Below the pieces are notes generated by a model, which saw nothing but the letters and a program-made list of their open reading frames with translations, ran no database searches and was not told where the DNA came from. Positions 31,791-40,798 of a stretch of 64,000 bases of DNA are shown here, piece by piece (within the stretch, counting starts at the first letter, position 1; the number at the start of each line of letters is the position of its first letter). This DNA comes from Paenibacillus zeirhizosphaerae (GTDB lineage: Bacteria > Bacillota > Bacilli > Paenibacillales > Paenibacillaceae), in the NCBI RefSeq assembly GCF_030705605.1, contig NZ_JAPCKK010000016.1, positions 868,001-932,000 on the forward strand, given 5' to 3'. The position numbers were made by a program, and so were the translations under genes.

Positions 31791-32012
31791 ATGGGACAAG
31801 GTAACAACAACTCCAACAACCTGGTTGTAAAACAAGCTACTGGAGCATTGGAACAACTTAAATACGAGGTTGCTCAAGAACTTGGTATCTCTATTCCACA
31901 AGACGGTTACCAAGGTAACATGACTTCTTACGAGAACGGTTCGATCGGTGGTTACATCACAAAACGCTTGGTGACAATCGCTGAGCAGCAACTGGCCGGT
32001 CAATTTCGTTAA
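31791..32012 (+). CDS. Alpha/beta-type small acid-soluble spore protein
   Basis: A 73-aa protein that coats DNA in the dormant spore and protects it from UV and chemicals. The sequence has the alpha/beta SASP hallmarks: [11 protein letters not shown], which contains the GPR germination-protease site, and the C-terminal [20 protein letters not shown]. The Asn/Gly-rich N-terminus ([14 protein letters not shown]) is typical. The gene is single, divergent from nrdR, with a strong ribosome site and its own terminator, and proves that the organism sporulates. Confidence 0.96.
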   Translation: MGQGNNNSNNLVVKQATGALEQLKYEVAQELGISIPQDGYQGNMTSYENGSIGGYITKRLVTIAEQQLAGQFR

Positions 32013-32025
32013 TTCTTAACCACTT

Positions 32026-32063
32026 AAAGCGGCGGGACAGGTCAAATGGCTTGTCCCGCTTTC
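32026..32063 (+). terminator. Terminator of the SASP gene
   Basis: AAAGCGGCGGGACA pairs with TGTCCCGCTTT around GGTCAAATGGCT, with T/C-rich bases after it, 14 bases beyond the SASP stop. The mirror-image A tract also lets it serve the convergent lytic transglycosylase gene. Confidence 0.75.
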
Positions 32064-32086
32064 CTCTTAGAAAAGTGCTGCACCTG

Positions 32087-32650
32087 TTAAAACTGGCTGT
32101 ATATTTTAGTGTACTGTCTGTAATAATGGATTACCCGCTGAACATAATGCCTTGTTTCACCGAATGGAATCTGTTTGATCGTCTGTTCCCTGCCGTCCCA
32201 AACCCCTTCCCGAATCCATTCGTTAACCTTCCCGGGGCCTGCGTTATAAGCGGCAATCATAGCCACCGGGTTGTCCTGAAACTGCTCACCCAGCCTGTGT
32301 ACATACCACGTGCCCAGCTTAATGTTCATATCAGGCTCATCCCTTATCAGCTCCAGAGAGACCTTAGAGACCTTGGTTGTATCCATGATCCACTTCGCCG
32401 TGTCCGGCATCAACTGCATCAAACCCAGCGCTCCTCTGCGCGACTCCGTGCTTGTCTGGTAATTGGTCTCCACGCGGATAATGGAGGCAATCAGGAACGG
32501 ATCCACGTCATACGTCTGAGCATGCTCCCTAATTTCATCCTTGTAGTGAATCGGATAGAACCAGGACATCCAGTTGGAGTTAAGGAATAAAAAAAGCACA
32601 AAAGCAACGAACAAAACGAGTAAAACTCTCTTTTTACGCAAAATCCTCAT
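32087..32650 (-). CDS. Membrane-anchored lytic transglycosylase (SLT family)
   Basis: A 187-aa cell-wall enzyme that cleaves peptidoglycan glycan strands to 1,6-anhydro ends. A basic N-terminus precedes one transmembrane helix (about 9-26, VLLVLFVAFVLFLFLNS). The SLT domain follows: FLIASIIRVETNYQTSTESR, GALGLMQLMPDTAKW (glutamate-serine catalytic block, then GLMQ), and YNAGPGKVNEWI near the end. Goose-lysozyme-type family length is normal. Its ATG overlaps the coaE stop by 4 bases, so the two are coupled, the same arrangement as ytaG-coaE neighbours in Bacilli. Confidence 0.92.
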   Translation of the reverse strand: MRILRKKRVLLVLFVAFVLFLFLNSNWMSWFYPIHYKDEIREHAQTYDVDPFLIASIIRVETNYQTSTESRRGALGLMQLMPDTAKWIMDTTKVSKVSLELIRDEPDMNIKLGTWYVHRLGEQFQDNPVAMIAAYNAGPGKVNEWIREGVWDGREQTIKQIPFGETRHYVQRVIHYYRQYTKIYSQF

Positions 32651-33243
32651 GAAAATTCCTTCCGCTCCAACAACTCATTCAACTGCCGTTCCGTAAAAGC
32701 CACATCACGGCTGTTATCCACGACGATATCCGCTAGACGCTTCTTCTCCTCAATCGGCAACTGCGCATTCAGCCTCTGCCTGGCTTGCTCCGCTGTAAGT
32801 CCATCCCGCTTCATCAGTCTCTCCAACTGCACCTCTGGCTGCACATAAACGACCATTACTTTGTGAAAAAGGTTGTCCAGCCTGGATTCATATAGCAGCG
32901 GAATATCCACAATGATCAGCTTGTCCGGAAACTCCGCCTCGTAAGCATTCATCCGGCGTATCATCTCCTGCCGAATAGCCGGATGTGTAATTTCATTCAA
33001 GGCTTCTCGCTCTGCGGGATTAGCAAATACAATCTCCCCCAGCTTCTTGCGGTGCAGCGTACCATCGCCATGTAATACACCTTGCCCAAAATGATGGACA
33101 ACGGCTTCCAAAACAGGGTGCCCCGGAAGCATGACCTCCCGGGCAATAGCATCGGCATCAACGATCAGCGCTCCCTTGGCTGCCAGCAGCGCTGATACCG
33201 TGCTCTTCCCGGTGGCAATACCACCGGTTAAACCGATAATCAT
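32647..33243 (-). CDS. coaE: Dephospho-CoA kinase
   Basis: Last step of coenzyme A synthesis: ATP-dependent phosphorylation of the 3'-hydroxyl of dephospho-CoA in the cytoplasm. It has 198 aa. P-loop GLTGGIATGKST sits at residues 4-15. The CoA-binding DADAIAREVM is at about 31, HPAIRQEM at about 92, and PLLYES and RLMKRDGLT at about 115-145 complete the family picture. ATG start, 18 bases after the ytaF stop. It is part of the conserved polA-mutM-ytaF-coaE block. Confidence 0.96.
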   Translation of the reverse strand: MIIGLTGGIATGKSTVSALLAAKGALIVDADAIAREVMLPGHPVLEAVVHHFGQGVLHGDGTLHRKKLGEIVFANPAEREALNEITHPAIRQEMIRRMNAYEAEFPDKLIIVDIPLLYESRLDNLFHKVMVVYVQPEVQLERLMKRDGLTAEQARQRLNAQLPIEEKKRLADIVVDNSRDVAFTERQLNELLERKEFS

Positions 33244-33261
33244 GTATTCACCCGCTTTCGG

Positions 33262-33951
33262 CTATAACAATTTCATCATACCCATAATAATTAAAAGCAA
33301 TGCAGGCAGTAGGCCGAATACCCTCATAAAGCGGAAAGCCGACAAACGAAATCCCGCCTTCATGCCCGCGATTAAAAATAGACCGCTGAATAATGCAATC
33401 GCTGCCGCCGTAAGCAGCGGGTTAAATCCCAACATCGCCGCCCCCAATCCGGCTCCAAAGGCATCCAGGGATAAGGCGATTCCAAGCCAGACCGCTTCTT
33501 TGGCCGAAATGCTGCCGGACTGGTCCGTATCGGCTGCCGACGGGCTACGCAGAATGTGAATGACAAGCCCGATCTTACGCAGTTCCACTGAGAACAGCAT
33601 CTTTACATTTCTATCAGCATCTGCGCTGGCCGGCTCCTGCTCACGCAGAAGAGGTTTCTGAACCTCTTCCTTATCAGCCTTGCTATGTCCCGGATGAAGC
33701 AGCGACCAGCAGCCGATGCCGATCAGAATGACTGCGCCGAGCAGTGAAGCGAATGTAGGCGATAAAAATTGCATCAACAGCGTTCCAGCCTGCATAGACA
33801 CCATAATAATCAGGCCGGAACAAAGAGAAATGACCACGATAGATCCCAGCGGGATCCTCATCTTCCTCAAACCGTATGTAATCCCTACGCCAAAGCTGTC
33901 CAGACTTAATGCAAAGGAAAGCAGCAGCAGAGATAACCATGCATAATCCAT
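33262..33951 (-). CDS. ytaF: YtaF, MntP-family sporulation membrane protein
   Basis: A 229-aa integral membrane protein of the MntP/YtaF family (putative manganese-type efflux; ytaF is reported in sporulation context in Bacillus). The start at ATG 33949-33951 is chosen for the GGGAGGGATT site and because homologues begin at this membrane helix. It has six or so helices in two repeats, each with a conserved acidic D-x-F-G-x-G motif: ALSLDSFGVGITYG (about 12-25) and ALSLDAFGAGLGAAML (about 160). A charged cytoplasmic loop (HPGHSKADKEEVQ) separates the halves. Confidence 0.9.
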   Translation of the reverse strand: MDYAWLSLLLLSFALSLDSFGVGITYGLRKMRIPLGSIVVISLCSGLIIMVSMQAGTLLMQFLSPTFASLLGAVILIGIGCWSLLHPGHSKADKEEVQKPLLREQEPASADADRNVKMLFSVELRKIGLVIHILRSPSAADTDQSGSISAKEAVWLGIALSLDAFGAGLGAAMLGFNPLLTAAAIALFSGLFLIAGMKAGFRLSAFRFMRVFGLLPALLLIIMGMMKLL

Positions 33952-34049
33952 CCCGAATCCCTCCCTGTGACGGAGCCAGGCCGTTCGGGCCGGCATCACG
34001 CCTCATATCTCAGGGATAGTATATGGGGTGGATATAGGGGAAGTGCATG

Positions 34050-34886
34050 CTACATTGTCGGCACAGGCTGGCAGGAAGGGCAGTAATGGGTCCCTCGTCC
34101 TGCAACCACGGTCTTTTCTACCGCCGTTCCGCAGCGAATACACGGCTCTGCTTTCCGGCCGTATATTTGCAGCTGATGCTGAAAGGAACCGGATTGCCCC
34201 TGTCCGTTCACATAAGATTTGACAGAAGAGCCCCCGGCGGCTACGGATTCGGACAACGTGTCCACAATAGCCCTATGCAGCCGGGAGATTTGATCCATGC
34301 TGAGCGACTTGGCCGCTTGAGCAGGATGAATACTGGCACGGAATAACGACTCATCTACATATATATTCCCGATCCCGACGATATATGCCTGATTCAGCAG
34401 CGCAGCTTTGATGGAAGTCGCTCTGCTTCCCACGGCATCACGGAGCGCCTCTGCGGTAAATGCCTCATCAAGAGGCTCTATGCCCAGCTTGTACAACGGC
34501 GCTGAAATCAGATCTTCGCCGGAATTAAATAAATGCATCGTTCCAAACTGTCTGACATCTTTGTATCTCAGTTCAGTCCCATCCGTAAAATGAAAAATGA
34601 CATGCGTATGCTTCTCTACCGGCTCGCCCCTGTCATAGAGGCCATAACGACCTTCCATTCGCAAATGGGACACCAATACAAGGCCATCCAGCAAAATACG
34701 CAAAAATTTGCCCCGGCGCTCTACACCAGTCACATGATGTCCGGCAAGCTCCATCGCAAACGCGTGTATATCGTCAGGCCGTTGTATGATACGCGGCAGA
34801 CGGACTGTTACTTGCTCGATTTGTTTACCTACAATAAGCTCGTTTAACGTTCTTTTGACTGTTTCTACTTCCGGCAATTCCGGCAT
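34050..34886 (-). CDS. mutM: Formamidopyrimidine-DNA glycosylase
   Basis: Base-excision repair enzyme that removes 8-oxoguanine and ring-opened purines. It has 278 aa. The catalytic PELPEVETVK is at residues 2-11 (Pro2 Schiff base, Glu3). The helix-two-turn-helix contains VGIGNIYVDESLFRASIHP. The C-terminal zinc finger has CIRCG and HYCPSCQ with four cysteines. GAGGTGAAGTCAAC precedes the ATG. The downstream region to ytaF (33952-34049) is short. It lies 68 bases after polA. Confidence 0.96.
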   Translation of the reverse strand: MPELPEVETVKRTLNELIVGKQIEQVTVRLPRIIQRPDDIHAFAMELAGHHVTGVERRGKFLRILLDGLVLVSHLRMEGRYGLYDRGEPVEKHTHVIFHFTDGTELRYKDVRQFGTMHLFNSGEDLISAPLYKLGIEPLDEAFTAEALRDAVGSRATSIKAALLNQAYIVGIGNIYVDESLFRASIHPAQAAKSLSMDQISRLHRAIVDTLSESVAAGGSSVKSYVNGQGQSGSFQHQLQIYGRKAEPCIRCGTAVEKTVVAGRGTHYCPSCQPVPTM

Positions 34887-34954
34887 GTTGACTTCACCTC
34901 ATGCTTTATTATAACGGATGAACCGCCTGTATGGCATGAAGCAGTCCATTTGCT

Positions 34955-37603
34955 TTATTTCGCTTCATACCAGTTGCTGCCGTAGCTTACCTCCGCTTTC
35001 AGCGGAACGGACAGCTTCAGCGCCGCTTCCATCGTAGCCGGAACCAGCTCTTTCATGATCTCCAGCTCATCCTCAGGCACCTCGAATACAAGTTCATCAT
35101 GAACCTGCAGCAGCATGCGGCTGCGCAGCTTGCGCTCGCGCATCACTGTATCCATATGCACCATGGCCAGCTTGATAATATCGGCCGCGGTTCCCTGAAT
35201 CGGTGTATTCATGGCTGTCCGCTCGGCGAAGGAACGGAGGTTGAAGTTGCTTGCATTGATATCAGGCAGATATCGTCTGCGTTCCAGCAGTGTTGTGACA
35301 TAACCGTCACGCTTCGCATCCTTTACGATCTCGTCCATGTAACGGCGGACACCTTGGAACACATCAAAATATTGATCGATGAACCTTGCGGCTTCCTTCC
35401 GCGTAATGTTCAGGTTTTGGGAGAGACCGTAATCACTAATGCCGTAAACAATGCCGAAATTGACAGCCTTCGCGGAGCGTCTCATATTGGCATCCACCGC
35501 TTCCGGCGAAACACCGAATACATCTGAGGCCGTCTTGGTATGAATGTCCATGTCATTCAGGAACGCTTCCTTGAGCCGCTCATCATCGGAGATATGCGCC
35601 AATACGCGGAGCTCAATCTGGGAATAGTCAGCCGCCAGAATCAACCAGCCTGACTCGGAAGGAACGAATACTTTACGGAGCTTTCTTCCTTCTTCCAGAC
35701 GGATCGGAATATTCTGCAGGTTCGGGAATTGGCTGCTAAGCCGTCCTGTAGCCGCTACAGTCTGGCGGAAATAGGTATGCACCCGGCCTGTTTTGTCCGA
35801 TCTTTCCTTTAAGAGACCTTCCACATAGGTAGACTGCAGCTTCGCAATCTGGCGATATTGTAAAATATTCTGGACAATATCATGGTATGGTGCCAGCTTC
35901 TCCAACACCTCCGCATCAGTGGAGTAGCCGGTTTTGGTCTTCTTGACAATAGGCAGACCCAGCTTATCAAACAAAATTTCGCCAAGCTGCTTGGGCGAGT
36001 TCAGATTAAACTCCACGCCCGCGATAACATAGATTTCCTTAACAAGCCTCGTAATCTGCTCTTCAAATTCCTTGCCCAGCGCTTTAAGCTCATCTATATT
36101 GACCCGGATTCCCTGTTTTTCCATATCCGCCAGAATGCGCGAGAGCAGCATTTCCAGTTCGAAGAACAGCTCTTTCATACCGTTTTCTTCCAACTGCTTC
36201 TGCTGTGCAGGGATCAGTTCCTGAACAACAGCCGCCTTGCGCGCTAGATGATCCGCCAGAACATCCTCCCCAGGCACCTTGTACTTGGCTCCTTTACCGA
36301 AAATCTCCTCATCCGGACGAATGGACGGCAGACCGTACTTGGCCGCCAGCGCGGTTAGTGTTTGATTGGCATCCGTCGGATCAAGCAAATAGCCTGCCAA
36401 CTGGACGTCAAATTCGGCACCTTCGAACTCAATACCGTGCCAATGCAAAGCCAGATCCGCCCGGTGCAGATCATAGCCGCTTTTTTTACACTGTGGACTG
36501 GACAGCCAGGAACGGATAGAGGCGGCCGCATCCAGGTTCATGAGTTCAAACGGGACGAAATACTGACGATCCGGAGCTCCGAACACTAGCGCGATCACCT
36601 GCGCTTGGTGAGGGTTGTCTCCATGGGTTTCGATATGAACGACCTCGATGGCATCCAGCGCTCTCTCCAGCTCCTCCAGATTTTCTTCGCGGACGACCAG
36701 CACATCCGCAGCCGCCTCCGCAATGGCTGTAATACCGCTTTCAGCAGACAAGGACAGACGCTCAAGCAGCGACTTGAATTCCAGCTTCGCCAGTGCGGCA
36801 CCTGCTGTCTCTGTTCGAAGGCCGCTGAACGCGATGTCATCCCACGTCTTATCCAAAGGAACTTCACGATATATTGTGGCCAGCTTTTTACTCATGCGGG
36901 CATCTTCGGCGTGCGTTACAATACGCTCCTTCATTTTGCCTTTCATGTCATCCGTATGGGCAAGCACCTCTTCAACCGAACCGTATTGGTGCAGCAGTTT
37001 AAGAGCCGTTTTCTCCCCAACTCCCGGGATACCGGGAATGTTATCTGAGGCGTCGCCCATCAGCCCCTTGAGATCGATGATCTGTTCCGGATTCAGCCCG
37101 TAACGCTCCTGAATCTCGGCAGGACTGTATACCTCAACCTCTGTAACCCCTTTCCGCGTCAAACCGACCGTTACATGATCGGAAGCAAGCTGCAGCATAT
37201 CCTTATCCCCCGTGACGACCATCACGGCGCGTTCCGACTCGTCCGCCTGCTTCGTCAAGGTTCCGATAATATCATCCGCTTCATAACCCTCAAGCTCAAA
37301 CTGAGCGATACCGAACGCCTGCAGCAGCTCCTTCAGCAGAGGAAACTGCTGGGACAGTTCAGGCGGCGTTTTCTCGCGTCCGCCCTTATACTCCTGATAG
37401 CCTTCATGGCGGAACGTCACCTTCCCTGCGTCAAAAGCCACCATAACATGCGTAGGTTTATGCTCTTCCAACAGCCGCAGCAGCATTGTCGTAAAGCCGT
37501 AGACCGCATTGGTCTGCTGCCCGCTTGAATTCGTGAGTGGTGGCATAGCGAAGAACGCCCTGTATATAATACTGTTTCCATCTATAAGCATGAGTTTGTC
37601 CAT
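34955..37603 (-). CDS. polA: DNA polymerase I
   Basis: 882-aa repair and Okazaki-fragment polymerase. The start chosen is ATG at 37601-37603 with GAGGTG upstream. The 5'-3' exonuclease domain covers about 1-290 (LIDGNSIIYRAFFAMPP, VMVVTGDKDMLQL). The 3'-5' exonuclease remnant is about 310-470; the first catalytic DxE is replaced (VVHIETHGD), so proofreading is probably lost, as in other Bacilli. The polymerase domain has motif A LAADYSQIELR, the O-helix KAVNFGIVYGISDYGLS and motif C LLQVHDELVFE. Upstream terminator and downstream mutM fit the conserved block. Confidence 0.96.
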   Translation of the reverse strand: MDKLMLIDGNSIIYRAFFAMPPLTNSSGQQTNAVYGFTTMLLRLLEEHKPTHVMVAFDAGKVTFRHEGYQEYKGGREKTPPELSQQFPLLKELLQAFGIAQFELEGYEADDIIGTLTKQADESERAVMVVTGDKDMLQLASDHVTVGLTRKGVTEVEVYSPAEIQERYGLNPEQIIDLKGLMGDASDNIPGIPGVGEKTALKLLHQYGSVEEVLAHTDDMKGKMKERIVTHAEDARMSKKLATIYREVPLDKTWDDIAFSGLRTETAGAALAKLEFKSLLERLSLSAESGITAIAEAAADVLVVREENLEELERALDAIEVVHIETHGDNPHQAQVIALVFGAPDRQYFVPFELMNLDAAASIRSWLSSPQCKKSGYDLHRADLALHWHGIEFEGAEFDVQLAGYLLDPTDANQTLTALAAKYGLPSIRPDEEIFGKGAKYKVPGEDVLADHLARKAAVVQELIPAQQKQLEENGMKELFFELEMLLSRILADMEKQGIRVNIDELKALGKEFEEQITRLVKEIYVIAGVEFNLNSPKQLGEILFDKLGLPIVKKTKTGYSTDAEVLEKLAPYHDIVQNILQYRQIAKLQSTYVEGLLKERSDKTGRVHTYFRQTVAATGRLSSQFPNLQNIPIRLEEGRKLRKVFVPSESGWLILAADYSQIELRVLAHISDDERLKEAFLNDMDIHTKTASDVFGVSPEAVDANMRRSAKAVNFGIVYGISDYGLSQNLNITRKEAARFIDQYFDVFQGVRRYMDEIVKDAKRDGYVTTLLERRRYLPDINASNFNLRSFAERTAMNTPIQGTAADIIKLAMVHMDTVMRERKLRSRMLLQVHDELVFEVPEDELEIMKELVPATMEAALKLSVPLKAEVSYGSNWYEAK

Positions 37604-37710
37604 TCCAGCACCTCGCATGTTCATCATACACATTTACTTATTCTATCTTAACATAATCCTCCTCTATCCAGAAAAAAATCCTCCAGTCGTAAAATTCAAG
37701 GCCCAAAAAT

Positions 37711-37779
37711 AAAAAACGGTTATCCTGCACCAGGGATCGATTTCATCAACCTTCCGCTGATCGCAAAATAACCGTTTTA
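37711..37779 (-). terminator. Terminator downstream of phoU
   Basis: AAAACGGTTAT and ATAACCGTTTT form an 11-bp stem around a ~40-base insert, with T-rich bases after it. It separates phoU (stop at 37791) from polA. Confidence 0.65.
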
Positions 37780-37790
37780 TTCAACATTAA

Positions 37791-38450
37791 TTACTGATTA
37801 AGGTCCGGCCGATGGCCTGTTACCAGGTAGACCGTGCTCTCCCCAATGTTCGTCGCATGATCGCCAATCCGTTCAATGTATCGTCCGACAAGCAGAAGGA
37901 GCATAGCCTGAGAAGCCTGGGAAGGACTATCCATCATAAAGGAATAGAGTTCAGTGATCATCTTGCTGTATAATGCGTCAACTTTATCATCCTGCTGAGC
38001 CATTTTGTAAGCAAGGTCCGTGTTCTCGTCCAAGTAGGAGGTAATGGCATCATCGATCATGCCCTTCACGATTTCGGCCATCTGTGGGATGTCAACCAGA
38101 GGCTTGATCAACTGCTGACCTTCCATCCGCAAGGTAACCTTGGCTACATCCAGCGCCAGATCCCCCATCCGCTCCAGGTCGGTCGAAATTTTGAAAGCAA
38201 CGATGATTCGTCTTAAATCCTTTGCTACCGGCTGCTGCTTAATGATGAGACTTGATCCCATATCGAGGATGTTCTCCTCCATCTGGTTAAGAGCAACGTC
38301 ATTTTTTACAATTTCCTGGGCAAGCTCCGTGTCATTGGTCTTCAGACTAATGATAGCACGGTCCAGCGCCTCGGATACATGCTGCCCCATTTGGCGCAAC
38401 TGGACGCGAAGCTCTTCAAGCCCTTCATCAAATTCTTTTCTGCGGATCAT
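37791..38450 (-). CDS. phoU: Phosphate-signalling protein PhoU
   Basis: A 219-aa all-helical protein made of two PhoU three-helix repeats, each with an E(D)xxxD-type metal site (TDLERMGDLALDVAK and GRYIERIGDHATNIGE). It links the Pst transporter to PhoR and dampens the phosphate response. The gene follows pstB at 38478 by 27 bases, so the pair is co-transcribed, apart from pstSCAB at 51.6-55.2 kb. Confidence 0.95.
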   Translation of the reverse strand: MIRRKEFDEGLEELRVQLRQMGQHVSEALDRAIISLKTNDTELAQEIVKNDVALNQMEENILDMGSSLIIKQQPVAKDLRRIIVAFKISTDLERMGDLALDVAKVTLRMEGQQLIKPLVDIPQMAEIVKGMIDDAITSYLDENTDLAYKMAQQDDKVDALYSKMITELYSFMMDSPSQASQAMLLLLVGRYIERIGDHATNIGESTVYLVTGHRPDLNQ

Positions 38451-38477
38451 CTGCAGATGCCCTCCCCTTGTGCTTCG

Positions 38478-39257
38478 TCAGCCGAACCGGCCGGAAATGT
38501 AATCTTCCGTACGAGAATCTTGCGGTGTGGAAAATAATGTTTCGGTAGGCGCAGCCTCAATCACTTCGCCATTCAGGAAGAATACCGTTTTGCCGGAAAC
38601 ACGGGCCGCCTGATGCATATTGTGCGTTACCATAACGATGGTATACCGGTCTTTCAGCTCCACGACAAGCTCCTCGATCTTGGCTGTGGAGATCGGATCA
38701 AGCGCGGAGGTCGCTTCGTCCATCAGCAAAATTTCCGGTTGCACCGCGAGCGCCCTCGCAATGCACAGACGCTGCTGCTGTCCGCCGGACAGGCTGAGCG
38801 CAGAACGTCTTACGAAATCCTTAACTTCATCCCACAAAGCGGCATGGCGAAGGCTCTGCTCAACCAGCTCGTCCAGCCGCGCCTTATCGCGAATGCCATG
38901 CAATCTCGGTCCATAGGCCACATTGTCGTAAATGGATTTTGGGAAAGGGTTGGGCTGCTGGAACACCATGCCGATCCTTTTACGGAGCGTCTCTACCTCC
39001 ATACCGCTGCCGTAAATGTCCGAATCGCCTAGCTGTACTTTCCCCTCCACCCTGGTGCCGGGAATCATATCATTCATCCGGTTCAGCGTTCGCAGCAACG
39101 TGGATTTCCCGCAGCCTGATGGACCGATAAATGCGGTTACTGTTTTGTCGGAGATATCAAGATTTATATTTTTGAGCGCATGAAATGATTCGTAATACAA
39201 ATTCAAATTTTCTATGCGTATTACTGCCTCATTTAATTGAATTGCGGTTTCTGTCAT
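38478..39257 (-). CDS. pstB: Phosphate ABC transporter ATPase PstB (second copy)
   Basis: A 259-aa ATP-binding subunit that drives PstCA-mediated phosphate import. Walker [10 protein letters not shown] is near residue 43, the signature [15 protein letters not shown] near 155 and Walker [14 protein letters not shown] follow. It is a paralogue of the PstB at 51580-52347; both show [14 protein letters not shown] PstB segments. This copy precedes phoU and lies downstream of phoPR, while the other closes pstSCAB. The two could replace each other or serve under different conditions. No ribosome-site anomaly. Confidence 0.95.
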   Translation of the reverse strand: MTETAIQLNEAVIRIENLNLYYESFHALKNINLDISDKTVTAFIGPSGCGKSTLLRTLNRMNDMIPGTRVEGKVQLGDSDIYGSGMEVETLRKRIGMVFQQPNPFPKSIYDNVAYGPRLHGIRDKARLDELVEQSLRHAALWDEVKDFVRRSALSLSGGQQQRLCIARALAVQPEILLMDEATSALDPISTAKIEELVVELKDRYTIVMVTHNMHQAARVSGKTVFFLNGEVIEAAPTETLFSTPQDSRTEDYISGRFG

Positions 39258-39394
39258 GGGATTTGATCTCCTTCACCTGCAGATCTGGATTTCCATGCCT
39301 GCACTGTTCCAATACCTACCTACAGGCAATATGAAAAAAGTATAAACGAGGTATGTAAATGAAGTACTTTATGTTTGTAAACGCAATGTAAAAT

Positions 39395-40597
39395 TTAATG
39401 ATTGGCCATTTCCTCTGCAGAAGACCGAGAGCGCATGGTTCCCAGCTCATTGGAAACGAGCACGGCTGCTACAGCCGCACCTTCTGCCATCCGCGATAGC
39501 CCTTGGCTGCGCTGGCTGACGGTCTCCATTTTAAGCATGAGCTTGGAGAAGGCTTCGCTGCCTGCATCAATGTGCCCCGCACCGTATTCAATTTGCCGAA
39601 GGCTTGACTGTGTATGTGCCACAGTCTCTCCAATCAGCAACCCGATTTCACCCAGAAGCGAGGAGATATCCTCTGAAAATTGACGTGTCTGTTGAGCGAG
39701 CTTGCGGACCTCGCCTGCCACAATCTGAAATCCTTTTCCATGCTCGCCGGCATGGGCCGCTTCGATGGATGCATTGAGGGCAAGCAGTCCGCTCTGATCA
39801 GCGAGGCTGCGTATGGAAGAGGCCATACCTGAAATGGAATCGATGTGCTGCTCAAGAACCCCGGTCTGTTCAAAATGAAGCTGCATCTGTTCCACGATCA
39901 ATCGATAGGAAGACAGGACTTCGTTAAGCCGTCTTCTGCCCGCTTCGGCCAGCCCGCTCATTTCCTGCATAAGATCTACGCTCTCTGCTGCTTCCTGCGC
40001 CATCTGCAGCGCATTGTCCCCGATTCTGACAACCCCGCTACAACTCTTCTCCACTGCCACTCCGCTTCTATCGTCCGCTTCCTTCTGCAGCCGCCGGGAC
40101 AGCTCCATTAAATCCCTTAAGGTTAATACACCAAGGAGACGTCCCTCGTCCATGACCACTACGCAGTCATAGAATTTCTCATCTGGCCGCAGCATCGCCC
40201 TATTCAATACCTCCACAGCGGGATCGCCAGCATCGACAATCAGTGTATCCGGATCCGCGAACATGGCCGCAGGCTTCTCATAATACAGCGCGGCTGCAAA
40301 CCTTCCCGCCAAATGGCGGTTAAACCCTTCCCTCATAATAATGCCGGCAATGTCTCCTCCATCACGGGCAATAACAACACAGGGAGCCGCCGCATTCCCC
40401 CTAAGTATGTCCAACAAAGCCAAGCAGGAAACTTCCATTCCGATAGCGGGAACAGAACGGCAGACTGCATATTCAATAAGCCGCCCCGTAAGCCTGTTCT
40501 CCTCTACTTGTCCGGTGTGATCGCCGAGCGAAGTGTCGTCCGTCTGTGTCGTCTGCATTATCTGCTGCGGCGTTTCCAACTCCGGTGCCATGATCAT
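39395..40597 (-). CDS. CBS-domain / methyl-accepting chemotaxis hybrid protein
   Basis: A 400-aa soluble protein without membrane helices. The N-terminal ~175 residues form a CBS pair (VPAIGMEVSCLALLDILRGN, then DCVVVMDEGRLLGVLTLRDL). The C-terminal ~200 residues are an MCP signalling coiled coil with hairpin-tip motif SLADQSGLLALNASIEAAHA then GEHGKGFQIVAGEVRKLAQQ. CBS pairs usually bind adenine nucleotides, so it may couple energy state to CheA/CheW signalling; this is inference. It stands between phoP and the second pstB, an unexpected place, but spacing (182 and 137 bases) and a terminator suggest its own unit. Confidence 0.85.
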   Translation of the reverse strand: MIMAPELETPQQIMQTTQTDDTSLGDHTGQVEENRLTGRLIEYAVCRSVPAIGMEVSCLALLDILRGNAAAPCVVIARDGGDIAGIIMREGFNRHLAGRFAAALYYEKPAAMFADPDTLIVDAGDPAVEVLNRAMLRPDEKFYDCVVVMDEGRLLGVLTLRDLMELSRRLQKEADDRSGVAVEKSCSGVVRIGDNALQMAQEAAESVDLMQEMSGLAEAGRRRLNEVLSSYRLIVEQMQLHFEQTGVLEQHIDSISGMASSIRSLADQSGLLALNASIEAAHAGEHGKGFQIVAGEVRKLAQQTRQFSEDISSLLGEIGLLIGETVAHTQSSLRQIEYGAGHIDAGSEAFSKLMLKMETVSQRSQGLSRMAEGAAVAAVLVSNELGTMRSRSSAEEMANH

Positions 40598-40762
40598 GAT
40601 TAAATTCCCCTTTGTCTAAATACCGGTTATATTCGGCTCACTCTATAGGTCTATAGAACCATCATAAACGCATTTGGTAAACTACAAGGGAGGATTGTGT
40701 ATATAGTTTGTAAAACAGACGCAAAACTTCCGTCAAAAATCCAACTCGATACTTAACTGCAG

Positions 40763-40798
40763 AAAAAAGCCCCAATCATTTATACTAAATGTTGGGGA
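40763..40798 (-). terminator. Terminator of phoPR
   Basis: CCCCAACATTTA and TAAATGATTGGGG form a hairpin followed by CTTTTTTCT on the minus strand. Its 5' arm is part of the last phoP codons. Confidence 0.8.

Noticed and set aside
31684-31791. 36-residue extension of NrdR
   Set aside because: It covers the promoter region of the divergent SASP gene; the conserved NrdR start is at MKCPFCG.
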